IMG/VR virus record: IMGVR_UViG_3300031469_000005
Coordinates: 1 to 64,000 of that record
From: a virus
Length of the DNA: 64,000 nucleotides
Strand: one strand, 5' to 3'
In this document: positions 15,381 through 23,499 of the stretch, piece by piece
Numbering within the stretch: position 1 is the stretch's first letter
Layout of the letters: the number at the start of each line of letters is the position of its first letter
The notes under the pieces: model-generated
What the model was told of the DNA's origin: nothing
Database searches by the model: none
What the model saw: only the letters and a program-made list of their open reading frames with translations
Translations under genes and position numbers: made by a program

Positions 15381-16538
15381 ATGTCAAAAATGGCAAAGAA
15401 GAAGGTAACGAACGTGGAATCGCCTCGAGATCGCAAGAATCGTCTTGCACGTGAACGGCGGGCAGCAAAGAAGGGTACCGTTGCAAATGCAAAGCCCGTT
15501 TCTTCGCCTTCCAGCATCGTCAAAAAGAAGGTGACTCGTGTGGGATTCGTTCTCGATCGTAGCGGATCGATGCAAGCAATTCTTCCCGCTGCAATTCGTT
15601 CCTTGAATGAGAACGTCGACGTCATCAAGAAGAGTGCCACCGAAACGGGGCAAAGTGCTACCATTTCATTGATGGTGTTCGATTCTGAGACTGAGGTCAA
15701 ATTCTTGAATCGTAGCACTGACAATTATGTGAACGTTGCTGAGAATTCGATTCGTTCGCAAGGTATGACGGCGTTGCTTGATGCCACGGGAGAAATGATC
15801 AACTTGCTCAGAGCGGAACCTGTATCCGACGATGAGGACGTTGCATACCTTCTATTCGTGATCACCGACGGTCAGGAGAACCAATCTCGTAAGTACACTG
15901 CAACATCGCTGAAGACTCTCATGAAGGAAGTTCAAGGAACTGATCGTTGGACGTTGACGTTCCTTGTTCCAGTTGGTGACGCGAAGGCATTGATCAACAA
16001 TTTCGGTATCCCCGAAGGAAACGTTGCTGAATGGGAGGCATCCAGGCACGGCGTTGAAACGTACACCGCTCAGAACAATGCGGGTCTTCGTAACTACATG
16101 TCTAGTCGTGCTGTTGGTACGAACAGCGTGAAGACGTTCTACACGGATCTTTCGAAGGTGACGTTGAAGGATGTTTCTCAGCTGAAGGATGTATCCAACC
16201 TCACAACGTTGTTGACGGTTCCTCAGGATGCGAACATTCGTGAATTCATCGAATCGCAAGGTAAAACCTTCATCAAGGGCGCGGCATTCTACCAGCTCGT
16301 TCCCGGAAAGAGGGAGGCCGACAAGGTCCAGAACTACAAGGAGGTTCTTATCTTTGATAAGCGATCGAACAAGGTCTTCGGTGGCGATGACGCCAGGCAA
16401 GTTCTAGGGCTGCCATTGAACGAGATGAAGATTCGTCCAGGTAACCATGGCAACTTTGATATCTTCGTTCAAAGTACTAGCGTCAACCGTAAGGTGAAGG
16501 CGGGAACGAAGGTCATTTTCATGCCTTCCGCAGTCTAA
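15381..16538 (+). CDS. von Willebrand factor A (VWA) domain protein
   Basis: 385 residues. A Lys/Arg-rich N-terminus (1-50) precedes a VWA domain: MIDAS motif DRSGSM at 59-64, the Thr of SQGMTALLDAT and the Asp of FVITDGQEN. The last 130 residues form a separate domain (ADKVQNYKEVLIFDKRSNKV, KVKAGTKVIFMPSAV). VWA proteins bind partners through the metal site. MoxR ATPases (53161) and a metallopeptidase-VWA (56805) elsewhere in the window suggest a shared chaperone-like system. The gene is followed by a large inverted repeat. Confidence 0.85.
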   Translation: MSKMAKKKVTNVESPRDRKNRLARERRAAKKGTVANAKPVSSPSSIVKKKVTRVGFVLDRSGSMQAILPAAIRSLNENVDVIKKSATETGQSATISLMVFDSETEVKFLNRSTDNYVNVAENSIRSQGMTALLDATGEMINLLRAEPVSDDEDVAYLLFVITDGQENQSRKYTATSLKTLMKEVQGTDRWTLTFLVPVGDAKALINNFGIPEGNVAEWEASRHGVETYTAQNNAGLRNYMSSRAVGTNSVKTFYTDLSKVTLKDVSQLKDVSNLTTLLTVPQDANIREFIESQGKTFIKGAAFYQLVPGKREADKVQNYKEVLIFDKRSNKVFGGDDARQVLGLPLNEMKIRPGNHGNFDIFVQSTSVNRKVKAGTKVIFMPSAV

Positions 16539-16559
16539 TCTTCTTCGGGTTCTTATCTT

Positions 16560-16620
16560 AACATTCTGGTTTTTGAAGGCGGTCCGCGTTTCAGTACGGC
16601 GATTCAAAAACCAGAATGTT
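16560..16620. repeat. 18-bp perfect inverted repeat with 25-nt loop
   Basis: AACATTCTGGTTTTTGAA (16560-16577) and its exact complement (16603-16620) flank a 25-nt GC-richer loop. It sits between the VWA stop and the next promoter. It may end VWA transcription, although no U tract follows. The arms are unusually long for a terminator. Confidence 0.6.
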
Positions 16621-16649
16621 GTGTTTTCTTCAGCGAATCATGTTAGATT
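16621..16649 (+). promoter_or_regulatory. Leaderless promoter
   Basis: GTGTTTTC at 16621-16628 and TGTTAGATT at 16641-16649, then GAGATC and ATG at 16656 (6 nt). Confidence 0.6.
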
Positions 16650-16655
16650 GAGATC

Positions 16656-16901
16656 ATGAACAATCGTACCTTTCAAACACTGTTACAAGCGATTCGTGAC
16701 AACGTGGACTCGTACATTCGAACCGGTGACACGAAATTCCTTGATGAAAACAAGGGGGTTTGGATTCAGTTGCATCAGGCAGGACGAGGTCTTGAAGCAT
16801 CCAAGATCTTTCAAAAAGAGGCTCTTAAAGAGATGGATGAGGCAATCTCCGACATCACGAAGGATGTCGTTGCATTCAAAAGTGCTTTGATGAATCGATA
16901 A
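16656..16901 (+). CDS. Small helical protein
   Basis: 81 residues, almost wholly helical by composition (FQTLLQAIRDNVDSYIRTGD, then ALKEMDEAISDITKDVVAF). Leaderless. No family recognised. Confidence 0.75.
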   Translation: MNNRTFQTLLQAIRDNVDSYIRTGDTKFLDENKGVWIQLHQAGRGLEASKIFQKEALKEMDEAISDITKDVVAFKSALMNR

Positions 16902-16941
16902 CGAATCAAACCGCATAATCAAGATCTGGAGGCGAATCATC

Positions 16942-17256
16942 ATGTTAAAGTACAATGTTGAAACTTTTGTCATCGAGGGAAGCGTTGGAAAGTACATTGT
17001 ACGCGCTGTCAACCTCTCCAAACAACGAGCTGCGACCGTTCGTGATTCATTCGCAGCGAATGGAGACATCACTCGAATCGTTCCCGCAGGCGCTTTACCA
17101 GAGGTGGTTCACGGTTACGCGATCATGAACGACAACCTCAAGTTCCTGAAAATGTTCACCGACGCGACGGTCGATCAAAATGTGATGGAGGGGATGTGCG
17201 CCGCTCTCGAGGACGCATTAGTTGAATTCCGAGATGCTTCTTCAAGAAAGATCTGA
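16942..17256 (+). CDS. Protein of unknown function
   Basis: 104 residues, beta N-terminus (NVETFVIEGSVGKYIVRAVN) and helical C-terminus (VMEGMCAALEDALVEFRDA). GGAGG lies 11 nt before ATG. Shares one base with the next start (TGATG). No family recognised. Confidence 0.75.
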   Translation: MLKYNVETFVIEGSVGKYIVRAVNLSKQRAATVRDSFAANGDITRIVPAGALPEVVHGYAIMNDNLKFLKMFTDATVDQNVMEGMCAALEDALVEFRDASSRKI

Positions 17257-17564
17257 TGTCGGCTAAAAAGTGCAAGTTCCAGGTCGGTGACCTGTTGGTA
17301 CGACGTGAATTCGACCCTTCTTCTCGCGGACATCGCTCGAACGCAAGTACTCGCGACTACAATTTCAGGACGTTGAAGGTTGGTCATTCGTATCTTCTAC
17401 GCGGAAAAGAAATACTTTTGGTCGTCGCTTCGTTTAAACGATCATTCTCAGTCAAAAATGACATGTTGTTAATGACGAACGAAGGCAAGTTCATTGTTTA
17501 CGTTCATTGCGATCAGGCTCATGATCAATTCGTGCTTTCGAACAAATTGTTAAAGAGAAGTTAA
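17256..17564 (+). CDS. GD-motif small protein
   Basis: 102 residues, CKFQVGDLLVRREFDPSS near the start: a VGD variant of the shared PGD motif. Beta-rich centre (YLLRGKEILLVVASFKRSFS). Translation probably coupled to the previous gene through TGATG. Confidence 0.7.
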   Translation: MSAKKCKFQVGDLLVRREFDPSSRGHRSNASTRDYNFRTLKVGHSYLLRGKEILLVVASFKRSFSVKNDMLLMTNEGKFIVYVHCDQAHDQFVLSNKLLKRS

Positions 17565-17589
17565 GGCTGACGTGTTACTTTCTCGTGGT

Positions 17590-17607
17590 TAAGTTAATAT
17601 TAACTTA
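17590..17607. promoter_or_regulatory. 18-bp perfect palindrome, operator-like
   Basis: TAAGTTAAT joined directly to ATTAACTTA, about 30 nt before the start at 17638. It overlaps the likely -10 region, as a repressor site would. A second short dyad TCGAT-TG-ATCGA follows. Confidence 0.45.
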
Positions 17608-17637
17608 TCGGTCGATTGATCGAGAGAAAGAACATAA

Positions 17638-17853
17638 ATGCCGATCGTTATTTTCATCTTGAGCTTTGCGGGATTCGTTGGTATCGTTGAAACCGCGAAG
17701 GACGGATCAGCGAAGGAAGCTCGAGAGCTCGCAGAGAATCAATTTTGCAAGGTTCGTGAACCCGCACCCAAGTGCCCGAAACGATTCCATGAGCGAGCCG
17801 CTCGTCAACGCGAATTCTTGAAGAAGAACAACGCGTGGAATCTCATGCACTAA
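17638..17853 (+). CDS. Small membrane-anchored or exported protein
   Basis: 71 residues. A hydrophobic N-terminus (MPIVIFILSFAGFVGIVETA) acts as signal anchor; the rest is basic with RHxxR-like stretches (KRFHERAARQREFLKKNN). GAGAGAAAG upstream is a weak binding site. It converges with the membrane protein at 17856. Function unknown. Confidence 0.65.
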   Translation: MPIVIFILSFAGFVGIVETAKDGSAKEARELAENQFCKVREPAPKCPKRFHERAARQREFLKKNNAWNLMH

Positions 17854-17855
17854 AA

Positions 17856-18260
17856 TCACTTAGAATGAAGGATTGTCATAATGATACCCAGTACGACCGC
17901 GGCAAAACCCACTGCCGACACGATCACTGACCAGCCCTTGGATATTCCAACTCTTTGATCGTCACGTGAATTCAATCGAACGGTTAAAACTTCAATCTTC
18001 TCCGTCAATGAACGTAGCACTTGATCGAATTCGCTTCGCGGAAGCAACATTCTTGAATTATCATTCAGAGCCTCTCTGAATTCATTCACATTTTCAAATC
18101 TTTTTTCAGTTGAAATTTCAGCTTTTGTCACAGCTCTTTGTGCTGCGTCCAAGGCAGCGGATGTGCTTTTCTCGATCGTTATGAATCGAAGATCAACGTA
18201 CTCACGGAGCGTGATTGGTGTTTCCTTGTAAATCACCGTATCCGAATCATTCTTTGCCAC
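17856..18260 (-). CDS. Coiled-coil protein with C-terminal membrane anchor
   Basis: 134 residues. ITLREYVDLRFITIEKSTSA then an Ala/Glu-rich coiled coil with TEKRFENVNEFREALND, and a C-terminal membrane segment (WSVIVSAVGFAAVVLGIIMT). This architecture and the phrase EKRFExVNEFR recur in phage proteins found next to holins and lysins. Likely an inner-membrane lysis accessory; that role is inference. Isolated minus-strand gene. Confidence 0.75.
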   Translation of the reverse strand: MAKNDSDTVIYKETPITLREYVDLRFITIEKSTSAALDAAQRAVTKAEISTEKRFENVNEFREALNDNSRMLLPRSEFDQVLRSLTEKIEVLTVRLNSRDDQRVGISKGWSVIVSAVGFAAVVLGIIMTILHSK

Positions 18261-18304
18261 CTCATAAATATGATGTAAATCGCTTGATTGTAAATGACAT
18301 TGAG

Positions 18305-18409
18305 ATGAATTTTCGACTAATTAATGGATTTTCCTCCATTGAAATTGAAAGACTCTCTCAAGACAAAGATAGATTTAGTGTTCATTTTCACAAAATGATG
18401 GTAGGATGA
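18305..18409 (+). CDS. Very short protein (tentative)
   Basis: 34 residues (MNFRLINGFSSIEIERLSQD then a His-containing tail). TGAG before ATG is not convincing. It lies divergently from the minus-strand membrane protein. Low confidence. Confidence 0.35.
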   Translation: MNFRLINGFSSIEIERLSQDKDRFSVHFHKMMVG

Positions 18410-18428
18410 TTTATGGAACGGAGATCGT

Positions 18429-18611
18429 TTGAAAACTCGTAAACAATTACGCGAAGAGTACAGAAACGCTTGTCAGGAACGACAAGAGCTTTTCAAGAAG
18501 CTTTCGAAGAACGAAGGGAAGATCGGACTCGCTTTATGGAGCGATCCTCGAATGGTCGAAATTCACGCTGAGTGCGAACGCCTCGGCGGGGAATGGCGTG
18601 AATCAGAATGA
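18429..18611 (+). CDS. Small helical protein
   Basis: 60 residues, charged helix (MKTRKQLREEYRNACQERQE) and a Trp-containing C-terminus. TTG start with GGAG 8 nt before it. Its stop overlaps the next ATG (ATGA). Confidence 0.6.
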   Translation: MKTRKQLREEYRNACQERQELFKKLSKNEGKIGLALWSDPRMVEIHAECERLGGEWRESE

Positions 18612-18775
18612 ATGCGAACATGATCACTGAGGCTCAAGCTCGTGTTCTATCGAATTCTGAGTTGTTGGCTGAGTTCGAGCAGGTCGCTGAAGATCAACGT
18701 GAATTCGATTGCACGAACGCACTGTCAGTTCTTCGCACGGAGCTAAAGCGACGTTTGAAGGTGAAGGTAAAATAA
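18608..18775 (+). CDS. Small helical protein
   Basis: 55 residues, MITEAQARVLSNSELLAEFE then a basic end. ATGA overlap upstream and stop immediately followed by the next ATG (TAAATG). Clear operon member; function unknown. Confidence 0.65.
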   Translation: MNANMITEAQARVLSNSELLAEFEQVAEDQREFDCTNALSVLRTELKRRLKVKVK

Positions 18776-19147
18776 ATGGCAAAAACTGATTGTTGTTCGA
18801 CGGTATCAATCGATAAGACGACGCTTCTCGAAATGTGCGAGAATTCCGTGAGATTCATCGAAATGCGGCGCGCTGAGCAAACGAAAGATCTTCAGCGGCG
18901 TCGTACTGTGTATAGTTTGTTGCCTTGGTACAAGAAGTGGTTCACGAACTTTGAAACTCATCCCGGCGAAATTCGTTGGATCTCTGGCGGTGATGTCTTC
19001 ATACTGTACGAATTCGCTGACCACATTTTTGATCAGATCAACGATCTGATTCAAGCATTGAAGGTTGAGACAACGAACGATGTTCGTGTTTCTGTCAAGC
19101 TTTTGAGCGAAATCAAGAGACACGGCGGCGTCTCGAACGAGAAATGA
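18776..19147 (+). CDS. Protein of unknown function
   Basis: 123 residues, helical at both ends with a Trp-rich centre (LLPWYKKWFTNFETHPGEIR). ATGA overlap with the next gene. No family recognised. Confidence 0.75.
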   Translation: MAKTDCCSTVSIDKTTLLEMCENSVRFIEMRRAEQTKDLQRRRTVYSLLPWYKKWFTNFETHPGEIRWISGGDVFILYEFADHIFDQINDLIQALKVETTNDVRVSVKLLSEIKRHGGVSNEK

Positions 19148-19338
19148 TCTCCTTATCTGACAAGCGAAAGATCATCAGCAAACGATGCGTGATGAAATCA
19201 ATCCACATGCAACCAGCGGGATTGAGGCGTCTCGCAAAGTTCCTGAAACTTCGCACGCATTCCATGAAGACGCATCAAATTGCTGAGCTAGTATGGTGGC
19301 GATTATCAAAGTTTGAAAATGATAACAACATACGGTGA
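19144..19338 (+). CDS. Small basic protein
   Basis: 64 residues, basic helices (MQPAGLRRLAKFLKLRTHS) resembling a small DNA-binding helix-turn-helix, but without a clear match. Overlaps both neighbours. Confidence 0.65.
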   Translation: MISLSDKRKIISKRCVMKSIHMQPAGLRRLAKFLKLRTHSMKTHQIAELVWWRLSKFENDNNIR

Positions 19339-19558
19339 ACTTCTTCCGGGCGATCTTTTAACTTATCGAGAATTGCCTCCTTGGTGCATCATTGCAATTC
19401 ACCACGTTCAATACGATTGTGAGAACTATTTTAGTGTCATATTGATCGTGTTTGAAACTGGTAGAAAATCCCAACCTAACAGCAGAATCATGAGGTATTA
19501 TGGAATGTCGGATGAAAAACACACGTACAATGTGCAAAGAATTCGTTCAAATCGTTAA
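19319..19558 (+). CDS. PGD-motif small protein
   Basis: 79 residues from ATG 19319: MITTYGELLPGDLLTYRELP carries the shared motif; beta-rich middle (YFSVILIVFETGRK). A TTG two codons earlier is in frame. Overlaps genes on both sides. Confidence 0.7.
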   Translation: MITTYGELLPGDLLTYRELPPWCIIAIHHVQYDCENYFSVILIVFETGRKSQPNSRIMRYYGMSDEKHTYNVQRIRSNR

Positions 19559-19736
19559 CAACAGGTACACGATTCTAGAAAGCCAGCATTGGACGTTGAC
19601 GATCGATGGTCGACCTTCGTACTGGTCACTGGGTCTTATACAGTTGAACCGCGCCAGCAAAAAGGTTCGATTGTTCTACTTGTCGTTGGGTCCAATCGAA
19701 CTTCGTCATTGCAACATTTCAAAGGGAAACCAGTAA
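19500..19736 (+). CDS. Small beta-rich protein
   Basis: 78 residues; a long overlap (59 nt) with the previous gene, then NNRYTILESQHWTLTIDGRP and KVRLFYLSLGPIEL. The stop is shared with the next start (TAATG). Internal starts are possible. Function unknown. Confidence 0.5.
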   Translation: MECRMKNTRTMCKEFVQIVNNRYTILESQHWTLTIDGRPSYWSLGLIQLNRASKKVRLFYLSLGPIELRHCNISKGNQ

Positions 19737-19924
19737 TGAAATGGGGAATGTACTCGAAGCAAGGATCCTATCTAAACGATTCGGGTGAGCTCGATGCGTT
19801 GCTTTTGCGCAACATCGACATTAATTGGAGGTTCGTGAAGAATGTTGATGATTTCGTCTTCATTGGTTACCAGTGGGTCGCGGATCGTTACGTGATGTAC
19901 ACGATCAAGAAAATTGTCGATTGA
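19736..19924 (+). CDS. Small protein of unknown function
   Basis: 62 residues, MKWGMYSKQGSYLNDSGELD then a beta-like end (FVFIGYQWVADRYVMYTIKK). AAAGGG 8 nt before ATG supports this start over the longer frame opening at 19589. TAATG overlap upstream, TTGA overlap downstream. Confidence 0.65.
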   Translation: MKWGMYSKQGSYLNDSGELDALLLRNIDINWRFVKNVDDFVFIGYQWVADRYVMYTIKKIVD

Positions 19925-20178
19925 ATTCCATCGACTCACTTTGCAGGTCGAATTCGAATTCTTCTCTGAGTGATTCACAGCCAGGTGATCTGTTCGTGTA
20001 CGTTGATGAGGTTCTTGATCAACGTTTCATCGTTTTCGTGATCTCAGGGTTGTTGGACGACGTTATCGTCATGCAAAATCTTCGTAATCGTGTGGTATTT
20101 GTGAAATTTTCCATTAACGGCAGTTTGTCAGGCATGATTTTCTTGTTGAAGGCCAAAACAGAGCGTCTGAACGTTTGA
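19921..20178 (+). CDS. PGD-motif small protein
   Basis: 85 residues from a TTG that overlaps the preceding stop (TTGA). SDSQPGDLFVYVDEVLDQRF holds the shared motif after a Ser/Asn-rich lead; strand-rich remainder (FIVFVISGLLDDVIVM). Longer in-frame starts exist but run through the previous gene. Confidence 0.65.
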   Translation: MNSIDSLCRSNSNSSLSDSQPGDLFVYVDEVLDQRFIVFVISGLLDDVIVMQNLRNRVVFVKFSINGSLSGMIFLLKAKTERLNV

Positions 20179-20200
20179 GGATCACGGGATAATTACATAC

Positions 20201-21136
20201 ATGAATTCTGAGCAGCAATTGCGTACCTTTATTAAGGAGGTTCTCAATAGAACGTTCAATCAAAGTATTTTTGATGATTTGTGCTCTCAGACAACGATGA
20301 CGTACGACAACACGAAAAACGTCATTAAGGACATCATTTTGAACGATCCGTCAAGTGATAAGCGGTATTCAAAGTGGATGATGAATGAATTCGAGCGTTC
20401 AGAAATGTCATCAAGCACGATGAGTAAGTACGTTCAAATTTTTGATGAAAATCGTGATCTGTTTGATGACAACATATATCAATTTTCATCATTAAGGGAG
20501 TTGATCGCCGCTTTGAAAGCTGCGAATCTCAACACGGAAATAGATCAAAACATTTTCAAATTTCCTTCACCCGAAGGTTTTGCTCAGTCTGTCGCGGATA
20601 ACATTCCTTCAGGTTCTTCAAATTCGATCAGGCCAATGGCACCTGAATTGATAATGATTAAATCGATGGAAAAGAAGGAACGTCAATTATCGAAATTGAC
20701 AAGCAAAAAACAGAAGGCCGCAGTGAAAATGTTCACGGGTTCGACGAACGATGATGAACAAAATTTGAAAGAATTCATTGACATTGCTATGTCGTCAAAT
20801 TGTACTTGTGATGGCACGTTTTTCAGAGGTATTCGTTTACCGGAAAATCAATTTTTGAAGTTATCAAAAAGTGGAACTTACAACCTTAATGAATTTGCAT
20901 CAGTGACAGCGGTCTCACAGGTCGCGGCAAGATTCGGTTATTCGTTCAAGCAAAAATCTTCCTACGAACTAGGAATCATTTTCATCATTCAAGCAAAGAA
21001 CGTGATTCCTATCTCGAAATTGAGCGATTACGCTTGGCAAGCGGAAGGATTGCTAGTGAATTCGACATTGAACATAGACAAAATCTACTACGATAAACGA
21101 ATCGACAGATGGTTGATAACGTGTGAAGAAGTTTAA
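20201..21136 (+). CDS. ADP-ribosyltransferase-like protein
   Basis: 311 residues. The N-terminus (MNSEQQLRTFIKEVLNRTF) is the amphipathic helix shared with likely virion proteins. The C-terminal half fits the arginine-type ADP-ribosyltransferase fold: Arg in GTFFRGIRLPENQF, the S-x-T-like strand FASVTAVSQVAARFG, and YAWQAEGLLVNS, where Glu of the ExE-type loop would sit. Phages such as T4 inject ADP-ribosyltransferases (Alt) that modify host RNA polymerase or other proteins; a similar role is likely, but the target is unknown. The first 170 residues are helical and unassigned. Motif agreement is by eye and the second Glu is not certain. Confidence 0.65.
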   Translation: MNSEQQLRTFIKEVLNRTFNQSIFDDLCSQTTMTYDNTKNVIKDIILNDPSSDKRYSKWMMNEFERSEMSSSTMSKYVQIFDENRDLFDDNIYQFSSLRELIAALKAANLNTEIDQNIFKFPSPEGFAQSVADNIPSGSSNSIRPMAPELIMIKSMEKKERQLSKLTSKKQKAAVKMFTGSTNDDEQNLKEFIDIAMSSNCTCDGTFFRGIRLPENQFLKLSKSGTYNLNEFASVTAVSQVAARFGYSFKQKSSYELGIIFIIQAKNVIPISKLSDYAWQAEGLLVNSTLNIDKIYYDKRIDRWLITCEEV

Positions 21137-21142
21137 ATTTGA

Positions 21143-21394
21143 ATGTTCAAACCGGGTGACGTTTGTCTTGTCATACAAGATTGGAGTTGTTTTCCTTTGC
21201 CGGGAGAGCAATTGGTTGACAGGATCGTAAGGAAGAACGATTTGTGTCTTGTCATTCAACACGATTCCAAGATCGTAGCACGAAATGAATTCAGCGATAT
21301 CAACGTTCTCGTTCTCATAAAGGGTCGTTTGGGTCGAATGAATGCTCGGGCAATCGCTCGTTACACGTTGGTCAGACAAGTTAGTAAGATTTGA
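21143..21394 (+). CDS. PGD-motif small protein
   Basis: 83 residues, MFKPGDVCLVIQDWSCFPLP then a second similar strand pair (NDLCLVIQHDSKIV). Two copies of xDxCLVIQ suggest an internal repeat. TTGA overlap with the next dnaE piece. Confidence 0.75.
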   Translation: MFKPGDVCLVIQDWSCFPLPGEQLVDRIVRKNDLCLVIQHDSKIVARNEFSDINVLVLIKGRLGRMNARAIARYTLVRQVSKI

Positions 21395-22314
21395 ACGTGG
21401 CTAAACTGAAATCAAGGTCGGTCGTATCATCATCACCTTCCTTTCAGGAAGTGAAGAAATGGTATCATGACAATCTGCACCCCGATGCAAACAATTACGA
21501 TGATCCGAACGTGTATAAATACGTATACCACGAATCTCGCTTCGCAGGTATCTTTCAATGCACCTCGAGCGGTGCTCAAAAGTTCTTCGTAAGGGGGAAA
21601 CCTGAATCAATTACGGACATCGCCGCGCTAACTTCAATATATCGCCCGGGGCCGCTTTCTGCGAAAGTTGATCGCATATATCTTGACGCAAAGAACGGAA
21701 AGAAGTTCGAGTGGGGTCACCCCATCTTTGAAGAGGTTCTGGGTGATACGTACAACGCTTTGGTGTTTCAGGAATCCGTGATGGATCTTGCGGAAAAGGT
21801 CGGTGGTTTTCCTAAGGATCAGTGCGACAACGTTCGAAGGGCGATCATGAAACGTGATCATTCGAAGGGAGCCGCCGCGATCAAGGAAATGAAGGACATG
21901 GAGGAAGCCTTCGTAAAGGGTGCGATGGCGAAAGGTATCAAGGAAGAAACCGCAAAGAGAAGTTACGAGACGATTTGTTTCATGAGCGGTTACGGCTTCA
22001 ACAGATGTGTATCATTTCAACAACTTATAAACATTTACGGTGTCACCGGTCAAAAAGATGGAACCAAGAAACTCAAAGATGTCAAACCGGGAGATCTCGT
22101 TCTATCTCGTGACGAAAAAATAAAGAAGAACGTTCTCGTCAAGGTTAAAAAAGTCCATTTTAATGGAACGAAACCACTTGTTCGGGTTACATTGAAATCT
22201 GGAGAAGTAATCGAGTGTACGAGGGATCACAAGTTCAGGGTGAAGGAAACGGGACAGATGCTCCCACTTCACGAGATAATCGACCGACAACTTTCGATCG
22301 TGGTATCTTCTTAG
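21391..22314 (+). CDS. dnaE: DnaE middle piece fused to N-half of a split intein
   Basis: 307 residues. Residues about 16-205 continue the polymerase begun at 8229: FAGIFQCTSSGAQ, TSIYRPGPLSAK, VFQESVMDLAEK and FMSGYGFNR, the fingers region. At residue 206 an intein begins with Cys (CVSFQQLINIYGVTG), has a Hint-type KPGDLVLSRD and block B (GEVIECTRDHKFRV, with TRDH), and ends at a stop after about 102 residues. So the product is an extein plus intein-N fragment that should splice in trans to the piece at 23389. TTG 21391 or GTG 21397 is the start; the former overlaps the preceding stop (TTGA). Confidence 0.9.
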   Translation: MNVAKLKSRSVVSSSPSFQEVKKWYHDNLHPDANNYDDPNVYKYVYHESRFAGIFQCTSSGAQKFFVRGKPESITDIAALTSIYRPGPLSAKVDRIYLDAKNGKKFEWGHPIFEEVLGDTYNALVFQESVMDLAEKVGGFPKDQCDNVRRAIMKRDHSKGAAAIKEMKDMEEAFVKGAMAKGIKEETAKRSYETICFMSGYGFNRCVSFQQLINIYGVTGQKDGTKKLKDVKPGDLVLSRDEKIKKNVLVKVKKVHFNGTKPLVRVTLKSGEVIECTRDHKFRVKETGQMLPLHEIIDRQLSIVVSS

Positions 22315-23499
22315 AGTGAACTATGACATTTCTCAAAACAAGATTTACAAAAAAGATTGGTAAAAATAATCAATCTTACAAAAAAGTGATCAGCGAATAT
22401 TCGTGCGACTTTTGTAAATCATCGTTTGAACGTGGTGGTAAAGAAAATTCAAAGTATAGATACTGTGACAAATCTTGTCAAGATCAATCACGATGTAGAG
22501 GAACTTCTACGGGTGATGCGACAAGACTGAAAATTTCAAAAGCAGCAAACGAAAGATTTAATGATCCCATAAGGGGGTCATTACTTCGTGAAAAGCATTC
22601 GATTTCTATCAAGTTGGCACATCAAAATGATCCCACGATCGGTAAAAGATCCAAACAAACTTGTATTTTACGACACGGAAAATCGGCGTTGCAATTGGCA
22701 CGTAAATCATTTGTAGAAAAATATAATGTTTCCTCGCCTGGGTGTTTAAACCACGTTAAAGAAATTGCACGTGCCAATATGAAATCACTTCATTCTTCCG
22801 GGAGGCTAAAACAAGCTTTCATTGATTCAATGGGAGTTGATAATCCGTGGAAATCTCGTGTCGTTCAAGAAAAATGCAAAAAAACTTCTTTTGAACGTTT
22901 TGGAGTTCCAAATAGTTTCATGCTTGATGAAACAAAAAAGAATTCTCATTCGAAGGAATCAATGCAAAAACGACATCAAACAATGAAGAAAAATGGAACA
23001 TACCATACTTCGAATGCAGAGGAATTCATGTATGCAATTTTGTTGAATAATTATCAACACGTTGTTCGCCAACATAAATTTCCAATCGGAGGATTAAGCG
23101 ATTTTTACATTTCTTCGATTCAAACATATGTTCAGGTTGACGGTGATTATTGGCATGGATTTAATCGAACCATTGAAGAAGTTGAATTATTTGTTACTCC
23201 CCGTGATCGACAAATTTTTGTCACTATGAACAACGATTTGAAGCAAAATGAATTCTTCGCTTCAAGACAAACTGATTTTTGTTTATTTCGAATTTCAGAG
23301 TCAATCATAGTAAAAATGAAAGATCAACTAGAACAGATTACAATTGCTGGCATCGAAAATGCGAAACTTCTGGGATTGAATAAAATTTATGTCTAATATT
23401 CTCTCAGTTGAAGAAATTGGAAATCATGAAACTTGTGATCTTGAAGTTGATCATTGTGATCACCAGTTTTATCTCGCTAATGGTATTCTAACATCGAAC
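22006..23499 (+). mobile_element. Split intein with embedded homing endonuclease in dnaE
   Basis: Intein-N (22006-22311), free-standing endonuclease (22323-23396) and intein-C (23389-23499) together interrupt DnaE exactly between GYGFNR and SHATAYA, a strongly conserved polymerase motif. First residue Cys, last residue Asn (GILTSN), next extein residue Ser. The usual penultimate His is replaced by Ser. Such fractured genes with split inteins were described from marine metagenomes. The segment is AT-rich. Confidence 0.88.
22323..23396 (+). CDS. Homing endonuclease inside the split intein
   Basis: 357 residues. Zinc-finger-like start (YSCDFCKSSFERGGKE, YCDKSCQD), then repeated modules of the type SFVEKYNVSSPG and TSFERFGVPNSF that resemble DNA-binding repeats, then a nuclease core in the last 140 residues (GGLSDFYISSIQTYVQVDGD, YWHGF, RDRQIFVTMNNDLKQNEFF). 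It shares this layout with the protein at 31051-31932 (YVQFDGVYWHGLDRP), so they are paralogues, probably in the PD-(D/E)XK/Vsr-like superfamily. Lies between the intein halves with 8 nt before and 8 nt overlap after. No metal-ligand set can be proved here. Confidence 0.82.
   Translation: MTFLKTRFTKKIGKNNQSYKKVISEYSCDFCKSSFERGGKENSKYRYCDKSCQDQSRCRGTSTGDATRLKISKAANERFNDPIRGSLLREKHSISIKLAHQNDPTIGKRSKQTCILRHGKSALQLARKSFVEKYNVSSPGCLNHVKEIARANMKSLHSSGRLKQAFIDSMGVDNPWKSRVVQEKCKKTSFERFGVPNSFMLDETKKNSHSKESMQKRHQTMKKNGTYHTSNAEEFMYAILLNNYQHVVRQHKFPIGGLSDFYISSIQTYVQVDGDYWHGFNRTIEEVELFVTPRDRQIFVTMNNDLKQNEFFASRQTDFCLFRISESIIVKMKDQLEQITIAGIENAKLLGLNKIYV

Noticed and set aside
10330-21391. Group I intron as the cause of the first dnaE break
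   Set aside because: The polymerase frame runs directly into in-frame coding sequence with a Hint-like stretch, and about 9 kb with many unrelated genes lies between the parts. I see no intron core, but a computed covariance search would be decisive.
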